Positions 1-9,670 of a DNA stretch of 64,000 nt are shown here, in pieces. The stretch's first letter is position 1, and every line of letters begins with the position of its first letter. The stretch comes from Lithodes maja (Eukaryota > Arthropoda > Malacostraca > Decapoda > Lithodidae): the NCBI GenBank assembly GCA_037953745.1, contig JBAKBP010001579.1:62001-126000 (forward strand). Reading direction: 5' to 3'. The notes under the pieces are model-generated. The model worked only from the letters and a program-made list of their open reading frames with translations, had not been told where the DNA came from and made no database searches. Position numbers and translations under genes: made by a program.

Positions 1-1
1 T

Positions 2-400
2 AGAAGTGCAATGACGTATGCCTCAGAAACATGGGCCGTTAAAGTAGAGGATGTCAACAGAATGGAGCGTAATGAGATGAGAATGGTGAGATGGATGTGT
101 GGGGCCAGGCTACAGGATAGAATAACAAATGTTGAGCTGAGTAGACGTTTAGGTATAAAGAGTATTAGCGAGGTGATGCGTACAAGTAGACTGGGATGGT
201 ATGGACATGTGGAGAGAATGGATAAACAAAATTGGGTGAAAAAATGCAGGTCTGTGATTGTGGAGGGAGCTGCACCAAGGGGTGGACCGAGGAAGACCTG
301 GGATCGGACTATACGCGCCGATCTCAAATCCAAGAACTTGACAAGTGAAGCAGCCCTTAACAGGGTTGCCTGGAATGCCGCCATTAGGACAAGAGACTGA
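2..400 (+). CDS. LINE reverse transcriptase C-terminal end (RTE-like, partial)
   Basis: The reading frame is open from the left edge and ends at a TGA near 400, so the rest of the protein lies outside the window. The start shows the motif YASETWAV, and residues about 60-70 show RLGWYGHVERM. These two motifs are typical of the C-terminal region after the polymerase domain of RTE-like and related non-LTR retrotransposon proteins. No catalytic motif is inside the window. The frame is followed by about 40 bases and then a TATG repeat, which looks like the LINE 3' tail. The insertion falls inside the 5' LTR of the BEL/Pao element, whose sequence resumes at 461. The clade assignment is tentative. 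Confidence 0.7.
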   Translation, partial: RSAMTYASETWAVKVEDVNRMERNEMRMVRWMCGARLQDRITNVELSRRLGIKSISEVMRTSRLGWYGHVERMDKQNWVKKCRSVIVEGAAPRGGPRKTWDRTIRADLKSKNLTSEAALNRVAWNAAIRTRD

Positions 401-438
401 AACTGCACTTATGTGTGGAACACTCAGTCTTAAAATGT

Positions 439-460
439 TATGTATGTATGTATGTATGTA
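439..460 (+). repeat. TATG microsatellite, LINE 3' tail
   Basis: About five TATG units end exactly where LTR sequence resumes (TCACGACGCTC at 461). The intact LTR at 38611-38620 has no such repeat, so the repeat arrived with the LINE. Confidence 0.7.
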
Positions 461-839
461 TCACGACGCTCTCATCGACGCCATGACTGACTGACAGATA
501 AGCATAGTATTCATGTCCATTCCCATATAATCATTTGTTCTTTCTTTCACTTGACTCGAGCCTCAGGGCCGATGTCTGGCTTCTCCACTGTCCGCCATAT
601 TGGGTAAAACGTTCTCCTTTGCCTCATTGCCACGTGGAACTATTGGTGAGTTAGTTAATTCCTGGAATATTATTAACCTTTATAACCTTACCCTATATAT
701 AATTTATTATGTGAGGCCTTTGGATATAAATTAGATTGTTTCAGATCCAATGCAATTTAGATATGGTGTAATTCGATTAAATTGATTTTGTTTCGATTAT
801 AGCTTATAGATATTTAACTTCCATTGATAGTTTACCAAA
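461..839 (+). repeat. BEL/Pao 5' LTR, copy 1 (3' part only)
   Basis: This matches 15352-15730 and 38616-38994 almost base for base and ends in TTTACCAAA just before the primer site. The first part is displaced upstream by the LINE at 1-460. Confidence 0.85.
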
Positions 840-840
840 T

Positions 841-858
841 TGGTGCCCAGACCCGGGA
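841..858 (+). other. BEL/Pao primer binding site, copy 1
   Basis: TGGTGCCCAGACCCGGGA follows the LTR end after one base. It starts with TGG, the complement of a tRNA CCA end, and is G+C rich as expected for an acceptor/T-arm complement. The tRNA was not identified. Confidence 0.75.
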
Positions 859-912
859 ATTAGCTACCAGTAAGGGATTTTATTAGGCAATGAGCAAGGG
901 ATTAGCCCAGGG

Positions 913-1591
913 ATGCAGGAGCAAGGACCCTGGAGGGGTGGGCTTGGATATATTCCTGTACCTCCGGCGCCAGTACCTCAGAAAATAGCGGTTGTAGGGC
1001 ATTCGTATGCCACTAGGCTAAGGGCAGCCGACCAAGGATCTGTCTGGTATTGGGCGTCGGAGGTGGATAGAGAGTTTGAGCTGTCCTACTTCGGGGTGCC
1101 TGGAGCTATCGTCGACAGCCTGAGAGCCTCCCCACAGTGAGGGCAGGTGGTCCATTTTAGGCCTCACATGATTTTCTTGTTCCTGGGTGGCAACGATATT
1201 CGCCCCGATACCGTACCCCGAGAGTTAGCCAACGCCATCAAAGAGGTGGCGCTGGATCTGGAGCGAGAGTCAGGGGGGAGCTGCAAGATTGTAGCGATTG
1301 AGAGCCGGACTAGGGTCCGAGGCGTTACAGCGGAGGAATATCACGCCATTAAAAACTCTTGTCAACCGCACCCTGAGGTGTCGGCTGGCAGAGACGCGGC
1401 ACCGCTTTGTCTCAATTACCCTCAGCACACGGGACCTCGACCAGGACGGCGTCCACCTCGATTTGGGCACAAATCAACTCCTATATAATAAAATTGTAGG
1501 GCTAACAAAGCGTTGGTTGGAGAGGGACGCCAGGGTGATATTGTTGCACCTACCTAAGTCCTGCATCCCACCCATCATCTTCCCCCAATAA
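913..1591 (+). pseudogene. SGNH/GDSL hydrolase-like ORF in BEL leader, copy 1
   Basis: This frame lies between the primer site and gag. It shows the block pattern of SGNH hydrolases: GHSYAT near residue 33 (nucleophile Ser region), a Gly-rich GVPGA segment, GGND (block III), and DGVHLD (Asp-x-x-His, block V). Full length would be about 225 residues. Copy 1 is broken by an in-frame TGA at 1138-1140 and by a frame change near 1365, after which the DGVHLD part continues in another frame. Copy 2 is broken at a different point, so the frame was probably open before the duplication. SGNH enzymes act on ester bonds, but the substrate here is unknown. The assignment rests on motif order seen by eye. 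Confidence 0.65.
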
Positions 1592-1809
1592 TTTCTTTTT
1601 TCATTTCAGACTTCCTGTGACTCATGACCTGACCTAAAAAAAATCTTGTTCAATATGACCCTTTAGTAGGTATTGCTATTTTTGTGTGATATTTTTTCTC
1701 CATAACATAGAAGTCCGCCAGTCGGCGTCTCTTACCTACTGTAAGTTACCTAGGCTATTATTTTGCCATTGTATTTGTACCATTTTAGGTGTAAATAGCC
1801 TACAGGCTT
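1592..1809 (+). other. BEL leader between SGNH ORF and gag
   Basis: No ORF is seen. It contains a donor-like CTGTAAGT (about 1739-1746) followed by acceptor-like tracts TTTTAGGTG (about 1785) and CCTACAGGC (about 1800) just before the gag start. A spliced gag-pol transcript is possible but not shown. The donor-like part is absent from copy 2, which lacks about 34 bases here. Confidence 0.3.
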
Positions 1810-3030
1810 ATGTGCAAAATGAGTAAACAGGAAGACACACAGTCTAGTGGGGTGCTGAGCAAAGCCCCTAAAAATCAGAGGGCGGGACTTCGGGGAGTAT
1901 TAAATAGGCTAATTATAGATGTCAACACTTTCATCACTACTGCTGACCTCGACGAATTAGAAGCTAGGTTAGACAATGTCCAGGCTACACACGGTCGTAT
2001 TGTGGCTCTGAGTGAGGTGATTGTGGCAGGCATGACGGAGGAGGAAGAGATAGTTGCAGAGTGTGATAATCGCGCCCTCTATGATGAACCTGTCTTTAAA
2101 GCGAAGCACATATTACAGCGCGCTGTCGCAACTAAGAAGGGAGGCGAGAATGAAGCCCATAGAAGGGTTGAGCCAAAACACACTGTGCACCTCCCAAAGC
2201 TCAATCTTCCTACATTTGGGGGCAAATTGACTGAGTGGTTAGCTTTCTGGGATGTATTTCGGTCTACAGTTCATGAATCCTCTTTGGATAATGTCCGTAA
2301 GTTTCACTACCAGAAAAGACAAATGGAAGGAGAGGCCTTACATTTGATAGAGGGTTTTGCGGTAGTAGGTGATAGCTATCTGGAGGCAGTACAATTATTA
2401 AAGTCCACATATGGGGATCAAGAGCAGTTGAAGGTGGCCCATGTTGTTGCCTTTGTTAAAGCTCGCTGAACCACAGTATAAGGTTGAGGAGTTAGCTAAA
2501 TTTAGGGATGATATGGAGTGCCATACTTGATCGCTAGACACCCTAGGGCTCACCACACAGGAAATGATAGTCATTATATTACGCCAGAAGCTTCCTATGG
2601 CAATACTTGACAAGGTTAGATCGTTTGATCTGGGGGAGTTCAAAACTCAGTTCAGTAAAGAGATTAGTAATTTACAGTTGAACAATGGGAGAATGTATGT
2701 GTCAGGGGGGAGTGGCAATGTGGAAATGAGGGGAACTGTAAGTATGAAGGTGTGGACTAAAGGAAAGAAAGAGGGTACATATAAGAAACCTGCTCAGATT
2801 CTATGTAAGCTATGTAATAACAAACATAAATGGAGTTTCTGTGTAAAATACCCAACAAATGAGACAAAACTAGCACAGGCAAAGAAGTTGAAGCTATGTG
2901 TAGATTGTCTAAGTAAGGAACATGGTAAGCAGGGACAATGTACTGCTACATACTTCAGGCCCTGTCGCCACTGCAAAGGACATCACTTTGACAAGTTGTG
3001 TCCTAGAGCAGACAAAGTCAAAGACGTCAA
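1810..3030 (+). pseudogene. BEL/Pao gag, copy 1
   Basis: The N-terminal part (1810-2469) includes a segment with LPKLNLPTFGG and WLAFWDVFRS, the hallmark of the Pao retrotransposon gag family (DUF1759-like). The C-terminal part continues in another frame from about 2564 and contains Cys/His-rich zinc knuckles between about 2795 and 3005. Copy 1 has a frame change near 2460. Both copies also share an in-frame TGA after the ECHT residues (2528-2530 here, 40638-40640 in copy 2). The product would be the structural particle protein. The stop shared by both paralogues predates the duplication. Confidence 0.8.
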
Positions 3031-4413
3031 ACCAGAGGGTACTACAACTTTGACACTAGGTAGCACGCAAGACACCACTATATTGCCCACAATACACATT
3101 CCCATGGAAGGTAATGACAGTAACAAGGTTTGTCAGGTACTTCTTGATCAAGGGTCTCAACGGTCCTTTATAAAGAGGTCCGTATTAATGGGACTTAAGC
3201 ACCGAATCGTAGGGGCTGAGACTCTTCGATTGCATGGCTTCACAGGGGTTACTGACAAACAAGACTACGAGATAGCGGAGATTTCATATTTCTACCGTAA
3301 AAACAGATACTTTATGACCTGTATTGTAGTAGACACCCTACCAGAATATGTATCTGTAGGAGTGAAGAAGGTGGAACACGCATTACGTAGCAAAGGGGTT
3401 AACTTGTCAGATCCCATGGGAGATCAGAGTGAGGTGCATGTTCTACTTGGTGTGGATCATTATTATGATGTAGTATACCCTGGATTTAAAAGAATGTGTG
3501 GTGTAATTTTAATCCCCACTAAATTTGGCTATTGCATGAGCGGAAAGGTACATACTACACAGTCAAATGTTCTGGTCGACACAGTCTCGATATTAAGAGT
3601 GAATGTAACCGCGGCAGAGGAGTTGGGAAGGGAGGATTCCCAACCTAGTGACCCAAAAAAGACTGCCGAGTTCGACCTGGAACGACTGTGGAGATTGGAT
3701 CACATAGGCATTAATCGTATGGAGACCGATTATGACTCGGAAATTGCGCTGAAGAAGTTTGAAGAGTCTGTGAGCTACTGTGCCTCAGACAAGCAATACA
3801 AGATTAGTTTACCCTGGAAGAACAGTGAGATGTGCCTGCCAACCAACTATGGATTGGCATTAGGTCGCTTGCGCGCATTACAGCGTAAATTGACGAATGA
3901 ACCAAGCACGCGCCAGGCATATGACGATGTTTTTCGGAGTTATGAAGATAGGGGCTTCATCGAAAGAGTCGATGTAAAAGAACCAATTAAGAAGGGAAGG
4001 GTTCACTAAACTGGCCCATCATGGGGCGAGAAAAGACAGCATCACCACACCAATACGGGTGGTGTATGACTGCTCTGCCCACCAAGGTCAACAACCCAGT
4101 CTAAATGACTGCCTGCTGACCGGTCCGTCCTTGGTCTCGGATCTGTCCCAACATTTAATGCGGTTTAGGCTGGGGCAATATGCATTTACTAGTGACATCG
4201 AGAAGGCATTCTTGATGGTCAAACTAAAGGAGGAAGATAGAGATATTACCCGCTTTCTTTGGTTCGAAGACATTAACGACGCTGAAAGTCCGGTCGTAAT
4301 TTACCGTTTTTGGGTCGTACTCTTTGGTGCTACCTGTTCACAGTTTTTATTGAATGCCACAATAAAAAAAACATCTATCAGATACTCTTGAGAACACAAG
4401 TAAACTATCTCGC
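3031..4413 (+). pseudogene. BEL/Pao protease and N-terminal reverse transcriptase, copy 1
   Basis: The protease site appears as LLDQGSQRSFI (near 3140), the Pao-type aspartic protease signature in which Gln replaces the usual Ser/Thr after Asp. The frame then runs through HVLLGVDHYYD to the start of the polymerase (LPTNYGLALGRLRALQ). It breaks at about 4005, and the fingers/palm part continues at 4059-4391 with FTSDIEKAFL (first catalytic Asp) and LFGATCSQF. The polymerase is then cut at about 4413 by a LINE insertion with a long poly-T. Copy 2 carries the same region with a separate stop at 42319-42321. Confidence 0.82.
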
Positions 4414-4841
4414 GTTTTTTTTTTTTTTTTTTTTTTTTTTTGAGACAATGAACGGAGGAAGGAAAAACACAGATAAAACAAAAAGGTCCATGTGCCTAAA
4501 GGCATCCTCCATGTATACAATGTTTGTAACAACTGGATTTAAACATTTGTAGATTGTAAGTTTGTGAAAGCAATTCGAGGGAAGTGAATTCCAAAGAGTT
4601 GTAGCTCTGGGGATAAATTAATTCTGATAAGCAGAAGTTCTGCATTGTGGAGGAGAAAGTGTAAATTCATGGGCACTCTCAGCTGCCCTAGTTCTACGGG
4701 GAAAGATGTGGAGAGGCGGCACAATTGAAGCAAGTTCCTCGGAACAATTGCTGTGAAAATATCTGTAGAATAATGCAAGGGATGCAACGTTTCTTCGTAT
4801 GGATAATGTAGGAAGGTCCTGTGTGATTGCAGGGTTGTTGA

Positions 4842-7198
4842 TTAATCTAATAGCTTATTTTGAATTTTGTCCAACTGCCTCAATGCAACCACTCCACTTC
4901 CACCCCACAGAGGTGAACAGTAATCCATCTGAGAACGCACATGACTTTTATATATTACGGCCAACTGCTCGTCAGTGAAGAATTCTCGAACTCTGTACAG
5001 GAGTCCCAGTTTTTTAGAGGCATTCTTAGCAATGCTTCTAACATAATGTGTCCAGCTCAAGTTAGTAGTTAATGTTACACCGAGAATGTCAATACTAGGG
5101 GAAGTGGGAATATTTACATCAATATATGGGAGTCAGTGAGATTCTGTCGGTTAGAAAATTGAATGTACTTGGTTTTCTGTGCATTAAAGGAAACTAGATT
5201 CTCTTGTCCCCATTCATTAATTCTAGAAAGGTCCTGGTTCAGAGAAATTGCAGTGTTTATTTTTGAATTTATAAGATCGGGTTGGGTGAAAGAATTGGTA
5301 AATGTGAAGGAACTGTGGAGTGTTGAGTTATCTGCGTAGGAATGTATTGGATTATGAGTGGTAGATATGAGATCATTGATATGAATGAGGAACAGAGTTG
5401 GGGCCAAAACTGATCCCTGGGGAACACCAGCATTTATTGAGTGAAATTGAGAATAAAGGCCATCTACCATTACACATATTTTTTCTGTTATGAAGATAAG
5501 AAGAAATTAGTGGAACTAATGATGCAAGGCCGTAGTGTGACATCTTCGACAATAAGGATTGATGCCACACTCTATCAAATGCCTTTGATATATCCAGTGC
5601 TATTGTATGTGTTTCACCATGTTGGTCTGTAGCTTGGTTGATTTGATGCGTAAGAAGGCAAAGAATGTCTGCAGTTGATCGACATCGTCTAAAACCATAT
5701 TGCCTATCACTGATTAATTTATTATTCTCTAGATGCTTAATTATGTGATTATTTAATATAATTTCAAAGACTTTGCCAAGAGCGGAAGTTCTAGCTATTG
5801 GTCTGTAGTTTGATGGATCTGAAGAGGCACCCTTTTTAGGAACTGGATGGATGTTTGCTTCTTTCCAGGGTACTGGGAAGCATGAGGTATGAGTACACAG
5901 ACGGAAAATTTTTGCCAATACAGGAGCGAGCACCAAGGAGCAATTCTTAAGTATTATTGGAGGAATTTCAATTGGACCTGGAGCCTTATCTACTGAGAGA
6001 TTCTGCAAAATAGTTTTGACATGTCTGGTGTGGATCTTAAGTGAGGGAATTTCAGGCGAATTAAAATTAAGTACAGGGACATCTTGATTTATTTCATCAA
6101 AGGTTGAGTTGGTGGAGAAAATATCCGCAAGAAGGTTAGCTTTACCTCGTGGGTCACTTACAAGATTGCCAGTTGGAGATTTTAACCTGACAAGCGCGAA
6201 ATAGACCTAGGGGCTAGGGTAGTTATTTGTGCATTTCTAGCCTTGGATTCTGACAGAATTCGTTATATTTACAATATAGAGCATTATTTGTTTTCGGTAT
6301 GCTTTTATTTTACATATATGATGTATATATGAACCTTCAAGAGTGCTAAAATAAGTGGGAAAAGCATTTGGGTGGTGAAAAACGAAGATATTGGCCACCC
6401 GGTCATAATCTCAGGCGAGAGAGAGCCACAGGCAACCCTCCTCTCTCGCTGTCTGTGAGGTAACTGAGACGAGCGGGGCGGTGTGGGCCGGTGTCTGGGT
6501 GTTACATAACGATCTTTTCTGCAACCCACTTGTGCTACATTATCGCGGGAGAGAAAAATAACCGATAAATGATGATAATAAGAGGAAAAATAGGTGATAA
6601 TTGAGGAGGGGAGGGAGGGGGGAATAAGGTGGGGAAGGAGGGGAGGGGGGTGGGTGAGATTTACATGGATGAGTACTGGAGGGGAATTATCTCACCTAGA
6701 GACAAATTCCTTTGTTTTGATAGGCCCTTTTTTTTTTTGGAAGGCTTTTTTTATGGTCTTGCTTCCGTGAGGCCTATCGCGTTCCCTATAGGAAGCCTTC
6801 CGTGAGGCCTATCGCGCTTGCCGGGTTAATGGTGGAATGGATGAAGCAGTAGTGAAGTTGGATTTGAATGAGTTAAGAGTAGACCAAAATATTTTGTTAT
6901 CATTTGGATTATTTAGAAGTTTATTTGCCTGCTTATGGAGAAAGTTTGATTTAGTTAGGTTTAATACAGTTTTGGCATGATTTCTGATGTTTCTAAAGTA
7001 AATAAAGGCTTCATGTGTTTTTGATCTTGTGTATGCATTGTAGGCTATTGCTTTTTGTTCAGTTACTCTAGCACACTTATGGTCAAACCATTTAGGTGAA
7101 TTAGATGTTTTACTGTACTTTTGATGAGGAATAAAAGTTTCCATTCCAATTTTTACAAAATCTTGTATGACAATTGACATAGACATAGACATAGACAA
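4842..7198 (-). pseudogene. LINE reverse transcriptase (poly(A) LINE, copy 1)
   Basis: Reading from 7198 down there is a pre-RT segment (PKWFDHKC), then after the MITE the RT fingers and palm (KAPGPIEIPP, NYRPIARTSALGK, YGFRRCRSTAD, LDISKAFDRVWH), then GVPQGSVLAPTLF, and finally the thumb and C-terminal part with WGGSG. The palm motif that should read Y/FADD is YADN here, and the protein is split by at least two frameshifts (near 5420 and 5090). It is a dead copy. The family is CR1/Jockey-like by motif pattern. Confidence 0.8.
6186..6825 (-). mobile_element. TTAA MITE, family B (piggyBac-like), copy B1
   Basis: 640 bp flanked by TTAA (6182-6185 and 6826-6829). The ends are CCTGACAAGCGCGA on the left and, inverted, CCCGGCAAGCGCGATAGG on the right. 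It contains no transposase. The right end carries two copies of the GCGATAGGCCTCACGGAAG motif. It interrupts the LINE reverse transcriptase. Orientation is given with the CCCGG end as 5'. Confidence 0.85.
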
Positions 7199-7209
7199 TT
7201 GACAATAGA

Positions 7210-8758
7210 CATAGACAATTTGCAGGGCTCGAGCGATAGTCAGAATGATTTGTTACATACCTACTAGCAAACACGTAGATTGTTTACAGAAGCAAATTTA
7301 TTTCTCCGCGAGTGGGTTACTAATAGTGAAGATCTTCAGAGTTTAATACAGGTGGACGGTATGGCATCTCATAACCAGGAAAGTCCAGAAATTTGGGGAT
7401 GATCTGGCAACCTAAACAAGACATACTAACTTTTCAAACAAGGTCTTTTGCTCAGCAGACGGGAGCGTGCTCAAAAAGAAGTCTGTTGAGCAAAGTTGCG
7501 CAATTTTTTGATCCTTTGGGTCTAGCATTACCTGTTACTATAAGAGCTAGGATTCTAATGCAGGAAGTTTGGAGACGCAAAATAGGATGGGATGACAGTT
7601 GGCCCGAGGACTTGAATGACCAAGGGACATTGTTGTTGAATGAGTATGACATCCTATGTACTAAACCTTTACCTCGTAAAGTGGTGGCGTTCGGTGACGT
7701 TACGTTAAACACGTTTTGCGATGCTAGCGCCACGGAATACAGGGTAGCCATGTATGTCGTTACTTCATTTGGGGCACAATTAGTTACAGCCCGGGCCAAG
7801 GTAGCCCCGGTCAAAAGGGTAACTATCCCTAAAATGGAATTGACTGGCATGCTGCTATTAGCACGTCTGGTGCAACATGTACGCGCAGCATACGAGAGCG
7901 AGTTAAATATTGAAATCGTTCACGTTTGGTGCGATAGTCAGGTCGCACTCAACTGGATACATAGCAAGAAGTCTCTGCCAGTTTATGTGAGGAATAGGGT
8001 AGATGAGATTAGGGCCCTATTGCCAGACGGTTCTTATCATTATGTAAATACAAAAGACAACCCTAGTGATCTCATAACTAGGGATATTACGGCTAGCCAG
8101 TTAGTGAAGTCCGATATATGGTGGCATGGTCCAAAGTGGCTGCTCCATGAAAATGAATGGACGATATGGCATGCTGTTGGTGAGGGGCTTCTGCCACTGG
8201 AAACGGTGGCAGTTACAGCCCAACCAAATGAGCCACCGGGTCCAATGATAGAGTGGGCAAGATTTGGTTACTATAATAAATTAGTCAGAGTTGTAGCTTG
8301 GGTGTTGTGATATATATCCAATATCAAGCTTAAAGTAATGGGCCAGCTCTGCAACAGGGATCACAACATAGATGCTCGTGAGTATAAAGCAGCTGAAGTA
8401 ACTTTGATCAAGTGGGTTCAAGCAGAAACCTTTTCCAATGAATTAGAATCTTTGCAAAGCTCGAACAAGACATTAATGCCTAATTTAGTGCGTCAAATGA
8501 GGTTGCACCTAGATAATGACCTCATCAGGTGTGAGGGTCGCCTGAAGTGGTCGGGTGTAACGGACGGCACAAACCGTCCTATACTTATGCCAACAAGACA
8601 TCACGTTACTGATCTATTGATCATACGTGCACATAAGGAAGTAAAACACTATGGGGTATGTCATATTATGTCAAATTTGCATCTAACTTGGTGGATACCC
8701 AGAGTTTGACAAGTAACTCGACGCGTAGTAAGAAAGTGTGTAATATGCCAGAGACTAA
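7210..8758 (+). pseudogene. BEL/Pao RT C-terminus, RNase H and integrase N-domain, copy 1
   Basis: BEL sequence resumes after the LINE. The 7393-8310 frame contains the RNase H domain: TFCDASAT, KMELTGMLLLARL, VWCDSQVALNWI and DNPSDLITR. The frame breaks near 8310. The next frame (8338-8709) leads into the integrase zinc region (HHVTDLLIIRAHKEVKHYG) and stops at a TGA at 8707-8709; CVICQ-type residues follow. A family A MITE cuts the frame at 8759. Confidence 0.82.
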
Positions 8759-9379
8759 CCCGGGAGCTGCGGGAAGACTCTTAAGAGTTCCCCCGGCGGA
8801 CTGCGGGAAGACTCTCCTGAGTAAGTAAAATTAAAAATCAACTTTTGACATCGAAAAAAAAAAAAAATATATATTTTTATTTTTTTATTTTTTTTTGGCC
8901 CCTGGGCCATGCAAAATCTCAGTCCTCTACCTCCCCTCCTTCCCCACTTTCCTCCTATCCCTCAGTTATCACCTATTTTCCCTATTATTCCCTTATTCTG
9001 AGGTATATTTTCGTGCTAACATTAGCGAGTTGCAAGCAGGGTGTGGTCATCACTGATAGCAAGCGAATGCAAGAGAGAGAGAGAGAGTATCGATCGACTG
9101 TGTCGCAGTGGCCATGGGGAAAATTGGCGGGAAGGTAGCTTGCCTCACCCATACATTATACAACTCGCGGGCTATATCTCCGATTTTGACCATCCAAACG
9201 CTGTTTTCACTCGTTTTATTGTTGTTTCAGGTTAATACCTTTATAATCAACCCATAATAGGCGCATATGGATAATTATTAATGCTATTAATGGTACAATG
9301 AATATTTTAGTGACGGAAACACCTCAAATACGTCAGCACAGGGGGAGGTTTTCAATTACCCCCGTGCGCACTTCAGAGG
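8759..9379 (+). mobile_element. TTAA MITE, family A, copy A1 (long form, CTAA target)
   Basis: 621 bp beginning CCCGGGAGCTGCGGG and ending CGCACTTCAGAGG. It is flanked by CTAA on both sides (8755-8758 and 9380-9383). The empty site in copy 2 reads CTAA at 44323-44326, so the target itself was CTAA. No coding capacity is seen. A tandem CTGCGGGAAGACTC motif occurs near the left end. Confidence 0.88.
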
Positions 9380-9670
9380 CTAAAAGATAAACCATATCTT
9401 ACAGTTTCTTACAGTAGATCCTCTGGAAAAAGGCAAACTAGGCCTGTGTATCCAGCTCAGTACCAGTACTTGCACTGCTGCGGTCGTTCACGGTGTTGGC
9501 GGCGTAGCAGACGCAACATTTTTACTATTCTGTATTTTTGTTTTATAATCAAACTTCAAATCTTGTCTTCCCCATGCTTTATCAAGATTACTTTCAAACT
9601 CCCTTATTGATTCGGAATCGACTACATACTGGGGCAGTGCGTTCCACTCATTTACCACTCTAACACAAAA

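Larger units (their letters stand above)
4414..7209 (-). mobile_element. poly(A) LINE, CR1/Jockey group, inserted in BEL copy 1
   Basis: A run of about 27 T at 4416-4441 is the poly(A) tail of a minus-strand LINE. The other BEL copy is uninterrupted at 42510, so this insertion is specific to copy 1. The element is 5' truncated; its upstream junction carries repeats of GACATA before BEL sequence resumes with GACAATTTGCAGG. The target lost a few bases (GGTTGT) relative to the empty site, so a clean target duplication is not visible. A TTAA MITE sits inside at 6186-6825. Confidence 0.85.

Noticed and set aside
6305..6529. Short ORF inside family B MITEs (also at 27932-28156 and 33953-34384)
   Set aside because: It recurs only because the MITE recurs, has no recognisable domain, and differs in length between copies.
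9041..9235. Short ORF inside family A MITEs (also at 10985 and 35282 minus)
   Set aside because: A repeated non-coding element reading by chance; copies have different frames and lengths.
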